Assembly (NCBI GenBank): GCA_947496375.1 | Contig: CANMCY010000006.1 | Location: 61,202-125,201, forward strand | From: Flavobacteriales bacterium | GTDB taxonomy: Bacteria; Bacteroidota; Bacteroidia; NS11-12g; UBA955 | Direction of reading: 5' to 3' | Length of the DNA: 64,000 nt | In this document: positions 7,475 to 15,738 of the stretch, piece after piece | Position numbering within the stretch: position 1 is the first letter of the stretch | Layout: every line of letters begins with the position of its first letter | The notes under the pieces: generated by a model | Database searches by the model: none | What the model was told of the DNA's origin: nothing | Seen by the model: the letters and a program-made list of their open reading frames with translations, nothing else | Translations under genes and position numbers: made by a program

Positions 7475-8608
7475 TTAACTGAATGCTACGCCCTCCACAC
7501 GCTCCACCAGCCGTTCCCAGCTAAACGGCGCCTTAGCCTCCTCCATATTTCCAATAAATTCCTGGGCACGGTTTTCGTTGAAAAAGCGGGCAATGCCTGT
7601 AGCGATTGCTTCCGGCTCGGGGGCTACCACAAATCCCACCTTTTCGTTGGGAACGCTCTCTGCCAGTCCGCCTACATCGGTTATTACCATGGGTTTGTTG
7701 AAATGGTATGCCACCTGGCTCACTCCGCTTTGTGTGGCACTGCGGTAGGGCTGCACCACCAGGTCCGCAGCACTGAAATACAATGCTACTTTGCTGTTGG
7801 GAATGAATTCTGTTTTTAAAATGACTTGGTCAGCAATGCCCATTTGTTTAATCTGCTCAAGGTATGGCGCGGCATCTTCGTAAAACTCACCTGCCACAAT
7901 CAGCTTGGCGCCGGTTTGTTTTACCTGTTCATCGGCCATGGCCTCCAACAGTAAATCCAGGCCTTTATAGCGACGGATAAAGCCAAAAAACAGCAGATAT
8001 TTTCCTTCAACAGGTAATCCCAGTTCCTGCAGGGCTTTTTCGCGGGGCAGGGCATCGCCAAAGTTATCGTACAACGGATGCGGGTTATAAACCTTGGGTT
8101 TATTGAAATGCAGATCTTCCAGATCCTGCAACACTTTGCGGCTCATGGTTACGGCGCCGTCCAGCACGGGCAGAAAGTATGCATTAAAGGACTTGTCGAA
8201 AAAGTGTTTTTCGTGGGGAATGATGTTATCGGCAATGCAAACCACACGGGTATGTTTGTTTTGTTTTACAATCCTGGCAAAAGTGCCGAAACAAGGCCCA
8301 AAGAAGGGCATCCAGTAGCGGAAAATGATGAGGTCGGGGCGTAGCTTTTTATATTTGCGTCCCACAGTTATCCAGTTGAATGGATTGACGGAGTTCAATG
8401 CCGTATCTATTTCAAGGTCTGTAGGCGCGGGCTCATCGGTAAACTGGGTTTGGCCGGGGAACAAAAAGCCGGGATACTGCAGGGAAAAAGAGAGCAGGGT
8501 TACTTTGTTTTCTTTGGCCAGTTCGCGGGCAAATCGTTCATTGAAGGTGGCCAGTCCGCCGCGCAGGGGATGGGCAGGGCCCACAATCACAATGTGCTTG
8601 CCTTTCAT
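7475..8608 (-). CDS. Family 4-type glycosyltransferase
   Basis: Cytoplasmic GT-B fold glycosyltransferase of 377 aa. The N-terminal half begins with the nucleotide-free acceptor domain (HIVIVGPAHPLRGGLATFN, the glycine-rich loop near residues 9-18). The C-terminal half shows the donor-binding features: LLFFGFIRRYKGLDLLLEAM (~205-225), then PNSKVALYFSAADLVVQPYR and GVSQVAYHFNKPMVITDVGG (~270-315), equivalent to the EX7E region. Its ATG overlaps the stop of the upstream glycosyltransferase by 4 bp (ATGA), so they are translated together. Likely role is assembly of a surface polysaccharide or glycolipid. Donor and acceptor sugars cannot be inferred. Confidence 0.9.
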   Translation of the reverse strand: MKGKHIVIVGPAHPLRGGLATFNERFARELAKENKVTLLSFSLQYPGFLFPGQTQFTDEPAPTDLEIDTALNSVNPFNWITVGRKYKKLRPDLIIFRYWMPFFGPCFGTFARIVKQNKHTRVVCIADNIIPHEKHFFDKSFNAYFLPVLDGAVTMSRKVLQDLEDLHFNKPKVYNPHPLYDNFGDALPREKALQELGLPVEGKYLLFFGFIRRYKGLDLLLEAMADEQVKQTGAKLIVAGEFYEDAAPYLEQIKQMGIADQVILKTEFIPNSKVALYFSAADLVVQPYRSATQSGVSQVAYHFNKPMVITDVGGLAESVPNEKVGFVVAPEPEAIATGIARFFNENRAQEFIGNMEEAKAPFSWERLVERVEGVAFS

Positions 8609-9567
8609 CGGGTGCTGAACGTAGTTTCAGAAACCTGATAGCGGTTGCGGTCGGGGTGGGAACGGCTGATGAGTTCGCCCAGAAAGCCGGCCAGAAATAG
8701 TTGGGTTCCAATGATCATCACCACCAGGCCAATGTAGAAGAAGGCCGAGTCGGCAACTTTGGGAGCGGGTGTGCCCTGCCAAACGTGTATCGCTTTGTCT
8801 ATGAGCAGCCATGCGGCAATGCCCAATCCGATGAGGAATGACATTATGCCCAGCACACCAAAAAAATGCATGGGTTTTTTACCGAATTTGCCCATAAACA
8901 GGATGGTGAGCAAATCCAGAAAGCCGTTTACAAAGCGTTCCAGCCCAAACTTGCTTTTTCCGTACTTGCGGGCCTGGTGCTCCACTACTTTTTCTCCAAT
9001 GTTTTTAAAACCGGCGTTTTTGGCAATCACAGGTATGTAACGGTGCATATCGCCATACACTTCTATATTTTTCACCACCTCATTGCGGTAGGCCTTGAGC
9101 CCGCAGTTCATGTCATTCAGCTTGATGCCGCTGAGTTTGCGATTGGTGTAATTGAAGAGTTTGGATGGTAGGTTTTTGGTCAGGGCGTTGTCGTAGCGTT
9201 TCTTTTTCCAACCACTCACCAGGTCATAGTTGCCCCCGCGAATCATGCTTACAAGGCCGGGAATTTCATCGGGAGAATCCTGCAAATCGGCATCCATGGT
9301 TATAACCACTTCTCCTTCAGCCAGACTGAAACCCTCATTCAGGGCAGCGCTCTTGCCATAATTTCTGCGGAAACGAATGCCTTTTACGGCAGGGTCCTGG
9401 TTGCTAAGGTTCTGGATAACCTGCCATGAGCCGTCGTTGCCGCCGTCATCGATAAAAATAATTTCGTAGGAAAGCTTATTTTCATCGGTAACACGTCTTA
9501 TCCACGTATACAGTTCCGGCAGGCTTTCTGCCTCATTCAGCAGGGGTATTACAATGGAAATATCCAT
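8605..9567 (-). CDS. DPM1/GtrB-type family 2 glycosyltransferase
   Basis: Membrane-attached GT-A glycosyltransferase of 320 aa that probably moves a sugar from a nucleotide donor to polyprenyl phosphate. Residues 1-10 (MDISIVIPLL) and the EIIFIDDGGNDGSW segment form the nucleotide-binding start. The DXD metal site is in TMDADLQD near residue 93. Two hydrophobic segments at about 230-254 and 274-300 match the C-terminal membrane anchor of the GtrB/ArnC/DPM1 class. The stop overlaps the start of the next glycosyltransferase by 4 bp. The pair probably builds a lipid-linked glycan. Start ATG at 9567 gives the canonical family N-terminus. Confidence 0.9.
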   Translation of the reverse strand: MDISIVIPLLNEAESLPELYTWIRRVTDENKLSYEIIFIDDGGNDGSWQVIQNLSNQDPAVKGIRFRRNYGKSAALNEGFSLAEGEVVITMDADLQDSPDEIPGLVSMIRGGNYDLVSGWKKKRYDNALTKNLPSKLFNYTNRKLSGIKLNDMNCGLKAYRNEVVKNIEVYGDMHRYIPVIAKNAGFKNIGEKVVEHQARKYGKSKFGLERFVNGFLDLLTILFMGKFGKKPMHFFGVLGIMSFLIGLGIAAWLLIDKAIHVWQGTPAPKVADSAFFYIGLVVMIIGTQLFLAGFLGELISRSHPDRNRYQVSETTFSTR

Positions 9568-9675
9568 GTTTTGATATGCAAATTAAAGCATAAACCAGAA
9601 CAATGGGTGGTTTTTTTAGCGAACGGATTAAAACAATAATATACGAAAAAAAAGTGAGATTTCCAAATTAGGCCA

Positions 9676-10674
9676 TCAGATACCGCGGAATCCCATGATT
9701 TTGCGAACTTCCCGAATGGTTTTTGAGGCGCTTTCACGGGCTTTTTCGGCCCCGGTTTTGGCGGCTTTGGCTACCAGTTCGCGATTATTGAGCGTATCCT
9801 GTATGCGGCTTCGCAGCGGCGCAACAAAGGTTTCCATGTCTTCTGCCAGTTGTTTCTTTAAATCGCCATAGCGGATGCTGCCATCACCGTGTGCTTTGTC
9901 ATAAAAATCAATCACATCCTTGCTGCACACCAGCGCCATCAGGTCAAACAGGTTTTGCACGGGCTGGCTTTTGGGCTGACCGGCTTCAGCAGGGCCGCTG
10001 TCGCTCACCGCACGCATGATTTTCTTGCGCAGCACCTCGGGTTCGTCATCGAGGTAAATATTGTCGGCTTCGCCGGCACTTTTGCTCATTTTACCACCAC
10101 CGGTCAGTCCGGGCACTTTTACCAAACCATCATCTGAACCAATGGCAAAGGGCTCATTGAAGTATTCGGTGTTGTACATGCGGTTAAAGCGGTTGCCGAA
10201 AGTGCGGGCCATTTCCAGGTGTTGTTCCTGGTCTTTGCCCACAGGCACGCGGGTTCCGTGGTGTATGAGAATGTCGGCGGCCATCAGCACAGGATAGGTG
10301 AGTAATCCGGCATTAATGTTGTTCGGCTGACTGCGTACTTTTTCCTTAAAGCTGCTAACACGCTCCAGTTCGCCCAGGTAGGCGTTCATGTTCATGAATA
10401 AGTATAATTCCGCTACTTCAGGGACGTCACTTTGTAGGTAAAGTGTGCATTTTTCGGGATCCAGGCCCAGGGCCAGGTATTCGGCAAAAACACGGTACAC
10501 ACTGCCACCCAAATCCTCGGGAGTAGGATGCGTGGTGAGTGAATGGTAATCGGCAATGAAAAAATAACAAGGATAGTTTTCCTGAAATTTCAGAAAGTTT
10601 TGTACCGCACCAAAATAATTACCCAGGTGCAGTTTGCCGGTGGGGCGTATGCCGCTGACTACCGTTTCACTCAT
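9676..10674 (-). CDS. trpS: Tryptophanyl-tRNA synthetase
   Basis: Class I aminoacyl-tRNA synthetase of 332 aa that charges tRNA-Trp. The HIGH-equivalent is KLHLGNYFGA (residues 14-23) and the KMSKS loop is GGKMSKSAG (KMSKS at 195-199). SDVPEVAELYLFMNMNAYLG and PVGKDQEQHLEMAR are typical of TrpRS. The start at 10674 (MSETVVSGIRPTG) is chosen over an in-frame ATG at 10734. Family members begin here, and a TACCTTTG promoter box lies between the two at 10680-10687, only five bases before the ATG. The upstream neighbour is divergent. Assignment is secure. Confidence 0.95.
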   Translation of the reverse strand: MSETVVSGIRPTGKLHLGNYFGAVQNFLKFQENYPCYFFIADYHSLTTHPTPEDLGGSVYRVFAEYLALGLDPEKCTLYLQSDVPEVAELYLFMNMNAYLGELERVSSFKEKVRSQPNNINAGLLTYPVLMAADILIHHGTRVPVGKDQEQHLEMARTFGNRFNRMYNTEYFNEPFAIGSDDGLVKVPGLTGGGKMSKSAGEADNIYLDDEPEVLRKKIMRAVSDSGPAEAGQPKSQPVQNLFDLMALVCSKDVIDFYDKAHGDGSIRYGDLKKQLAEDMETFVAPLRSRIQDTLNNRELVAKAAKTGAEKARESASKTIREVRKIMGFRGI

Positions 10675-10679
10675 GATTG

Positions 10680-10687
10680 CAAAGGTA
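10680..10687 (-). promoter_or_regulatory. TAnnTTTG promoter box for trpS
   Basis: TACCTTTG on the minus strand, five bases upstream of the trpS ATG, implies a leaderless or very short-leader mRNA and rules out the longer reading frame. Confidence 0.6.
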
Positions 10688-10751
10688 TAACAGAAATGCC
10701 AAGGCCAAACATACGTCATTGAGGGTGTAATCAATAAAAGACTGCCATGCT

Positions 10752-10759
10752 TACTTTTG
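10752..10759 (+). promoter_or_regulatory. TAnnTTTG promoter box for the FAD dehydrogenase gene
   Basis: TACTTTTG lies 11 nt upstream of the ATG at 10771. An earlier in-frame ATG at 10747 precedes this box and would not be transcribed from it. Confidence 0.55.
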
Positions 10760-10770
10760 CATATTCAGTC

Positions 10771-12318
10771 ATGCCCCAAACCCTTCAGCTTCAATTTACC
10801 CCTACCGAAAATGCCGATACTATGCTGGTAAACAGGCGGTTTTGCGAAGTGGCAGGTATGTCGGATGCTACCGTGATATGGCGCAAACGCAGTCTGGATG
10901 CCCGGGGGAAACAGCCAATTTTTATCATTACTGCTGTTGTGTATGGTGAGGGTGAGTTGCCACCTTCTGCGCAGGGTTTTCTGGCCAGGGATGTTCATTC
11001 GGCTAGGCCTGTACATATTATAGGCAGTGGTCCTGCGGGTTTGTTTGCAGCACTTTCACTCATCGAACAAGGTTTTAAGCCCATTGTGCTGGAACGAGGC
11101 AAAGCGGTCAAGGAACGCAGGCGTGATCTGGCCATACTCAATAAAGAACATATTGTTGACGAAGACAGCAACTACTGTTTTGGGGAAGGCGGCGCCGGAA
11201 CCTACAGCGATGGAAAGTTGTATACCCGCAGCACCAAGCGAGGTGATGTTTCCAAAATTTTACAGGAACTGGTGCATCACGGTGCCACATCAGCCATTAC
11301 CTGGGAGGCCCATCCCCACATCGGTACTAATAAGTTGCCCGGTATTATTGAACATATTCGCGAACATATCATTGCCTGTGGCGGAGAGTTGCATTTCGGG
11401 CAAAAAATGGTGGATTTTACAGTGCAAGATGGGCTAATCAAGGAATTAATTACCCAAAAGGGGACAAAATGGCCTGTACAGGCACTTATTCTGGCAACAG
11501 GACACAGTGCCAGGGATATTTTTACGATGTTGCACGGAAAAGGTCTCCACATTGAGGCAAAACCCTTTGCCCTTGGGGTGCGGTTAGAACATCCACAGGA
11601 ATTGATCAACAGCATACAGTACCGCTGCAATGCTGCAGAAAATGACTTGCCACCGGCATCCTATTCTCTGGTGGAGCAGGTGCAGGGAAGGGGTGTTTTT
11701 TCATTCTGTATGTGTCCGGGTGGCATCATTGCCCCGGCTGCTACAGCGCCGGGCGAGGTGGTGGTGAATGGCTGGAGCCCCAGCAAGCGCAACGGGAAAT
11801 TTGCCAACAGCGGATTTGTGGTAACGGTAGATGAAAAGGATTTTGCCGAATTTGAGCACTATGGACCGCTGAAAGCCATGCATTATCAGGCATTATGGGA
11901 GAAAACCGCTTTTGAAACTGCAGGAAATCTCACGGCCCCTGCCCAGCGTATTGAAGATTTTGTGAATGGTAAGCAGTCTGCCGATTTGCCTGAATGTTCC
12001 TACATTCCCGGCATTGCCCCGCGAAAAATGGATGAGGTAATGAGCCATGATGTGGCTACCCGTATCCGTGGAGCTTTGCAGGTACTGGGCAATAAAATGC
12101 GGGGCTTCAGAACGCGTGATGGAATTCTGGTAGGCGTTGAAAGCCGCACCAGTAGTCCGGTGCGCATTCCCCGCGACAAAGAGCATTTGCAGCATCCGCA
12201 GGTGCGAAATCTATACCCATGCGGAGAAGGTGCCGGTTATGCGGGTGGAATTATCAGCGCAGCCCTGGATGGGGTGCGATGTGCTGAGGCCGCAGCTTTA
12301 ACTTTGCAGCATGTCTGA
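10771..12318 (+). CDS. FAD-dependent dehydrogenase (COG2509-like)
   Basis: Cytoplasmic flavoprotein of 515 aa. After a ~85-residue N-terminal domain comes the Rossmann FAD-binding motif HIIGSGPAGLFAALSL (about 83-98). The family hallmark YCFGEGGAGTYSDGKLYTR follows near 137-155. The C-terminal part has GVESRTSSPVRIPRD and PCGEGAGYAGGIISAALDG, the usual FAD-site closure of this group. Length agrees with the ~520-aa family of uncharacterised dehydrogenases. The substrate is unknown. Start at 10771 (MPQTLQLQFTP) is set by the promoter box. Its stop overlaps the next gene by 8 bp. Confidence 0.85.
   Translation: MPQTLQLQFTPTENADTMLVNRRFCEVAGMSDATVIWRKRSLDARGKQPIFIITAVVYGEGELPPSAQGFLARDVHSARPVHIIGSGPAGLFAALSLIEQGFKPIVLERGKAVKERRRDLAILNKEHIVDEDSNYCFGEGGAGTYSDGKLYTRSTKRGDVSKILQELVHHGATSAITWEAHPHIGTNKLPGIIEHIREHIIACGGELHFGQKMVDFTVQDGLIKELITQKGTKWPVQALILATGHSARDIFTMLHGKGLHIEAKPFALGVRLEHPQELINSIQYRCNAAENDLPPASYSLVEQVQGRGVFSFCMCPGGIIAPAATAPGEVVVNGWSPSKRNGKFANSGFVVTVDEKDFAEFEHYGPLKAMHYQALWEKTAFETAGNLTAPAQRIEDFVNGKQSADLPECSYIPGIAPRKMDEVMSHDVATRIRGALQVLGNKMRGFRTRDGILVGVESRTSSPVRIPRDKEHLQHPQVRNLYPCGEGAGYAGGIISAALDGVRCAEAAALTLQHV
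12299..12306 (+). promoter_or_regulatory. Internal TAnnTTTG box for the CoA-binding protein gene
   Basis: TAACTTTG lies inside the last codons of the FAD dehydrogenase gene and four bases before the ATG at 12311. The small gene could therefore have its own leaderless transcript as well as read-through from upstream. Confidence 0.45.
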
Positions 12319-12676
12319 AACGGTTCTGGTACTGGGCGCTTCCGAAAATCCTTCACGCTACAGCCACATGGCAACCCTCATGCTCCTGGAATATGGGCAT
12401 ACGCCGGTATTGGTAGGAAAAACCGGAACACAGATAAAGGGAATTCCAATTCATCGGGATATTCCTGACGGCTTAAATTCAGCAGATACGGTAACGCTGT
12501 ATCTAAATCCTATGCACCAGCAGGCGTGGTATGAAACCATATTGGCAATGAAGCCCGGCCGGGTTATTTTTAATCCGGGAACAGAAAACCCCGAATTGAT
12601 GGAAATGCTGGATGCTGCAGGTATTCCTTACCTCGAGGCGTGCACGCTTGTGATGTTGAGGGCAGGGCAGTTTTAA
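12311..12676 (+). CDS. CoA-binding domain protein (YccU-like)
   Basis: Small Rossmann-fold protein of 121 aa. It resembles the stand-alone CoA-binding domains related to succinyl-CoA synthetase alpha. Visible features are VLVLGASENPSRYSHMA (residues 5-21, the nucleotide loop), TVTLYLNPMHQQAWYETIL and VIFNPGTENPELMEML, and a central-to-late Cys in LEACTLVMLR. Members bind CoA or acyl-CoA; no catalytic role is established. It overlaps the upstream gene by 8 bp. It shares the palindromic TTAA with the convergent gene, so the two stop codons overlap. Confidence 0.82.
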   Translation: MSETVLVLGASENPSRYSHMATLMLLEYGHTPVLVGKTGTQIKGIPIHRDIPDGLNSADTVTLYLNPMHQQAWYETILAMKPGRVIFNPGTENPELMEMLDAAGIPYLEACTLVMLRAGQF

Positions 12677-13341
12677 TGCATACCTGCCTTTAGGTACTCG
12701 GTTTTCAGCGCCGGACAAATCTTGTATCGCTCTTCTTTGGTGTCTTCATACATGGCTTCCAGCGTATGGTAAACATTCGCAATGCCGCATTTTTCCTTCC
12801 ACTCAAACGGGCCGTGTGGATAGGCCGTACCGAGTTTCATGGCCGTATCAATGTCAGGCGCTGCGGCAGTGCCTTCCTGCAGCGTGTAGTATGCTTCGTT
12901 AACGATCATAAACACAATGCGCGGTGTTATCATACCTACACGGCTTTTCACCCATTCATAATGGGTAAAGGGCAAAGCATGCTCTACAGACTCAAATACT
13001 TCATCTTTAATTCCAAAAGGATCTGAAATTTCCAGAGTGTTTCTTTCCAGAAAACCGGGTATGGCGTTGATGCCAAATATTTTTTCGCCCCAATAAGGCA
13101 ATCTTTCATTAAATAGTGCAGATTCAGGTACACAGTTAACGGCGCTGAGCAAAAAAATGGTATCGCTGTTTCCGGCATAATCGCGAATGCGTTCGGGGTG
13201 GGAATCGAAATTCAGATCAATAAAAAGCTCGAAATGCGCTGCATCTTGGCTATTTTGCACCCATGAAATCTGCGAATGGGCTTCGCTACCCTTTGGCCAG
13301 GCATGTTGCCTGTCTGTTGATGCCAGTATTCCTGTTTTCAT
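12673..13341 (-). CDS. 3-hydroxyacyl-CoA dehydrogenase C-domain protein
   Basis: A 222-aa protein whose second half matches the C-terminal dimerisation and substrate domain of 3-hydroxyacyl-CoA dehydrogenases: VKSRVGMITPRIVFMIVNEA (~125-145), DIDTAMKLGTAYPHGPFEW (~160-180). The N-terminal ~95 residues are too short for a full NAD Rossmann domain and lack its GxGxxG. It may be a degenerate or specialised member, possibly without dehydrogenase activity. The ATG at 13341 sits seven bases after a TATTTTTG promoter box. The first 79 bp overlap a possible longer N-terminus of RidA on the other strand. A role in acyl-CoA metabolism is inference. Confidence 0.75.
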   Translation of the reverse strand: MKTGILASTDRQHAWPKGSEAHSQISWVQNSQDAAHFELFIDLNFDSHPERIRDYAGNSDTIFLLSAVNCVPESALFNERLPYWGEKIFGINAIPGFLERNTLEISDPFGIKDEVFESVEHALPFTHYEWVKSRVGMITPRIVFMIVNEAYYTLQEGTAAAPDIDTAMKLGTAYPHGPFEWKEKCGIANVYHTLEAMYEDTKEERYKICPALKTEYLKAGMH

Positions 13342-13348
13342 GCAGCCA

Positions 13349-13356
13349 CAAAAATA
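13349..13356 (-). promoter_or_regulatory. TAnnTTTG promoter box for the 3HCDH-like gene
   Basis: TATTTTTG on the minus strand, seven bases before the ATG at 13341, supports that start. It lies inside the upstream extension of the ridA frame. Confidence 0.5.
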
Positions 13357-13367
13357 AGCAAACCATC

Positions 13368-13748
13368 ATGCGAGAAACGATTTTTACAAAAAATGCCCCT
13401 GCGCCCATCGGGCCCTATAGTCAGGGAGTACGTGCCGGTAATACCTGGTACTTTTCAGGACAAATTGCCCTTATTGCGGAGACAGGCCAAATGGCGGAAG
13501 GCGGGGTAGAAGCCCAGGCAAAGCAGGTAATGGAAAACATCAAGGCCCTGCTTACCGCATCGGGATTGGAATTTGGAGATATTGTAAAAACTACAATATT
13601 TCTTAAAAGTATGGATGATTTTCCGAAGGTGAATGCCATCTACGGCAGCTATTTCAGCCATAATATATTTCCGGCACGTGAAACAGTGGAAGTTTCGCGG
13701 CTTCCCAAGGATGCCCTCGTTGAAATCTCAGTTACCTGCGTAAAATAA
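13368..13748 (+). CDS. ridA: RidA family enamine/imine deaminase
   Basis: Small trimeric hydrolase of 126 aa that removes reactive enamine and imine intermediates released by pyridoxal-phosphate enzymes. Family motifs are clear: TKNAPAPIGPYSQGVRAG at the N-terminus, TWYFSGQIAL, the NIKALLTASG helix, and the C-terminal FPARETVEVSRLPKDALVEI with the catalytic Arg. The start at 13368 gives the canonical protein. The same frame stays open upstream to an ATG at 13263 and would add 35 residues that look like a lipoprotein signal ending at Cys27 (LFSC); see findings. Its TAA is directly followed by the stop of the convergent gene at 13749. Confidence 0.92.
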   Translation: MRETIFTKNAPAPIGPYSQGVRAGNTWYFSGQIALIAETGQMAEGGVEAQAKQVMENIKALLTASGLEFGDIVKTTIFLKSMDDFPKVNAIYGSYFSHNIFPARETVEVSRLPKDALVEISVTCVK

Positions 13749-15302
13749 TTACTGCTTTAGTAAACGTCCGCTGTAGCGTGTGTTGCCCTGCTCCACCAAA
13801 ATTTGATAAGCACCTGCGGGCAATTGGGAAACAGGAATCTGGCAGCGGCGACCGCTGTTCATCAGTTGTGTACCCGACAGCAGGGTTTTCCCTGTAATAT
13901 CAATGATACTCCACTCACACAAACCCTCTGTAAAGCGGGTGTCTGAAACCCATGCGAAATCCGATGCAGGATTGGGGTAAATGTTCGCAGTTTCTGTTTT
14001 TAATACGGAAGTTTTGCTCACATTTTTGAGCACAGTATTATCAATGATAATATTTTCATCACCCGGCTGATAAAGGGTAAACCAAAAATAAACCAGAAAC
14101 ATCTCATCATTGGTGCCCTCGCCCAAACTAACTGCCTGTGGCGGATTGCTGGGGTTGAACGGATTGGACGAAGTGTTGTTATAACTGGCTTGACCGCGCA
14201 AACTGGTTCCTCCGGGTATTTTTACCACATTTCGGAAAGTGTAGGATCGTTGCCAGTGAAAATCCCACTTGGGTATATCTACAAACCTGATTATGTCTTT
14301 ATTCGGTGTTACACCAAACGCCTTGATGGAACTGCCAATAAGATGCATGTGTGGCCCCACGGTAAATACGGAGATATCTACCGGCAAATCGTATTTATTA
14401 TTGAATGATTTAATTTGGTTTGCAGGGATATAAAGCGGACCGTTTTGAAGGTTCGGGGCGTTATGATTAAGCGCAGGCTGAATGGCTACTTGCCTTTGAT
14501 TGATGGTGGTCGTTTTCAATATGACCCTTGTGCTGTCAACCACATTGTTCACCCCTCCCGGATAATGGATTTGCAAAATAATATGGCCTTTTTTGGGGAG
14601 TTTTATTCCAAATCCCGTGGGGAAAAAGTAGGGTTCTGAACCGGGTACCCATATTCCAATCAGATCAGAAGCACTGCTGCCTGTGCCGCCAAAACTCAGG
14701 TATCCGGGTTTTGGGTCTGCTGCATCCAGTTGCAAGGGTTTAGCGCTGGTGTCATGAAATATGAGTGCATGGTGCACTACACGCAGGTTGCCGGGAATGA
14801 CCTCTATGGCCGTCAAAAACTGATCCTGGGTAAATCCTGTGGGTAAGACAAAACAGCGATACTCATCCGAGGTTGTTTTTACCGAATAATCAGGTATCTT
14901 AAGGTTTAGGGTGGGATTGTTAATGCCTCCGCCGGTTTTTAGTACCGGTTTTGCGGGAGCTTTGGTCGTATCGCCTTTGGGCATTCCACCATCCACCCAG
15001 CCGGCAATGGCAGAAATTTCCTCGTTACTGAGGATGCGTTCATGGGCATAGCGCTGATACTGAACATCTGCAGGCCACGGCGGCATTCTGCGGGAAGCGG
15101 TCGAATTTTTCACTCCGTACGAATACGTTTTGACGTTTTCATAGCTTACCAGTGAAAATGGGGCTATCCCCCCGTCTATGTGGCAATTGGTGCAGTTTTT
15201 ATATAAGATGGGGGCAATGTGCTCACTCCAGTTGGGCGTTTGAGCAAATAGTTGGGTGGTCAGTACTAGGGATAAAACAAGAATGAATTTTTTCATCAGC
15301 AT
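13749..15302 (-). CDS. Secreted copper monooxygenase-like protein with haem motif and T9SS domain
   Basis: Exported protein of 517 aa. Residues 1-20 are a signal peptide (KKFILVLSLVLTTQLFAQ). A CxxCH haem c site, NCTNCHIDGG at 37-41, lies in a short cytochrome-like domain. The central region resembles copper type II ascorbate-dependent monooxygenases, with candidate His/Met copper ligands in RVVHHALIFHD (~170) and VGPHMHLIG (~315). The last ~75 residues, from NIYPNPASDFAW to GRLLKQ, are a type A T9SS sorting domain, so it is probably surface-anchored or secreted. ATG at 15296 (MKK) is an alternative start. Such proteins occur in Bacteroidota, but the substrate is unknown. Confidence 0.82.
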   Translation of the reverse strand: MLMKKFILVLSLVLTTQLFAQTPNWSEHIAPILYKNCTNCHIDGGIAPFSLVSYENVKTYSYGVKNSTASRRMPPWPADVQYQRYAHERILSNEEISAIAGWVDGGMPKGDTTKAPAKPVLKTGGGINNPTLNLKIPDYSVKTTSDEYRCFVLPTGFTQDQFLTAIEVIPGNLRVVHHALIFHDTSAKPLQLDAADPKPGYLSFGGTGSSASDLIGIWVPGSEPYFFPTGFGIKLPKKGHIILQIHYPGGVNNVVDSTRVILKTTTINQRQVAIQPALNHNAPNLQNGPLYIPANQIKSFNNKYDLPVDISVFTVGPHMHLIGSSIKAFGVTPNKDIIRFVDIPKWDFHWQRSYTFRNVVKIPGGTSLRGQASYNNTSSNPFNPSNPPQAVSLGEGTNDEMFLVYFWFTLYQPGDENIIIDNTVLKNVSKTSVLKTETANIYPNPASDFAWVSDTRFTEGLCEWSIIDITGKTLLSGTQLMNSGRRCQIPVSQLPAGAYQILVEQGNTRYSGRLLKQ

Positions 15303-15374
15303 TTAGACGAATTGATGTGGGGTTAGGTTTAATACAAACTTACCATTTTTTTTCAAGCTTATTCTCACCTTCAG

Positions 15375-15382
15375 TATCTTTG
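15375..15382 (+). promoter_or_regulatory. TAnnTTTG promoter box for the DUF3467 gene
   Basis: TATCTTTG, 26 nt upstream of the ATG at 15409, gives a short A-rich leader. Confidence 0.5.
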
Positions 15383-15408
15383 CTCTCGCAATTAACCAAT
15401 ATTGAATT

Positions 15409-15723
15409 ATGGAAAACAACAATCCACCCATTGATATAGAAATTTCAGACGAAATCGCCGATGGTACTTACAGTAATTTTGCCATCATTACCCATAGCAA
15501 TACAGAGGTAATTGTAGATTTTGTCCGCCTGATGCCGGGCGTTCCCAAAGGGAAGGTAAAATCCCGCATCATTCTGGCTCCACAACATGCCAAACGGTTG
15601 CTTTTTGCATTGGGTGATAATATTGCCAAATTTGAGCATACTTTCGGCGAAATTGAGCTGGATGAAAACGATTCAAATTCCGCCATTCCCCTGAACTTTG
15701 GCGGACAAACCGGTCAGGCATAA
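15409..15723 (+). CDS. DUF3467 domain protein
   Basis: Small acidic protein of 104 aa. It contains the DUF3467 core: YSNFAIITHSNTEVIVDF (~24-41), then RLMPGVPKGKVKSRIILAP, HAKRLLFALGDNIAKFE. No signal peptide. The function of the family is not known to me; structure prediction for relatives suggests a beta-rich fold. It lies 15 bp before paaN on the same strand and probably shares its transcript. Confidence 0.88.
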   Translation: MENNNPPIDIEISDEIADGTYSNFAIITHSNTEVIVDFVRLMPGVPKGKVKSRIILAPQHAKRLLFALGDNIAKFEHTFGEIELDENDSNSAIPLNFGGQTGQA

Positions 15724-15738
15724 TAACTTCTACACACT

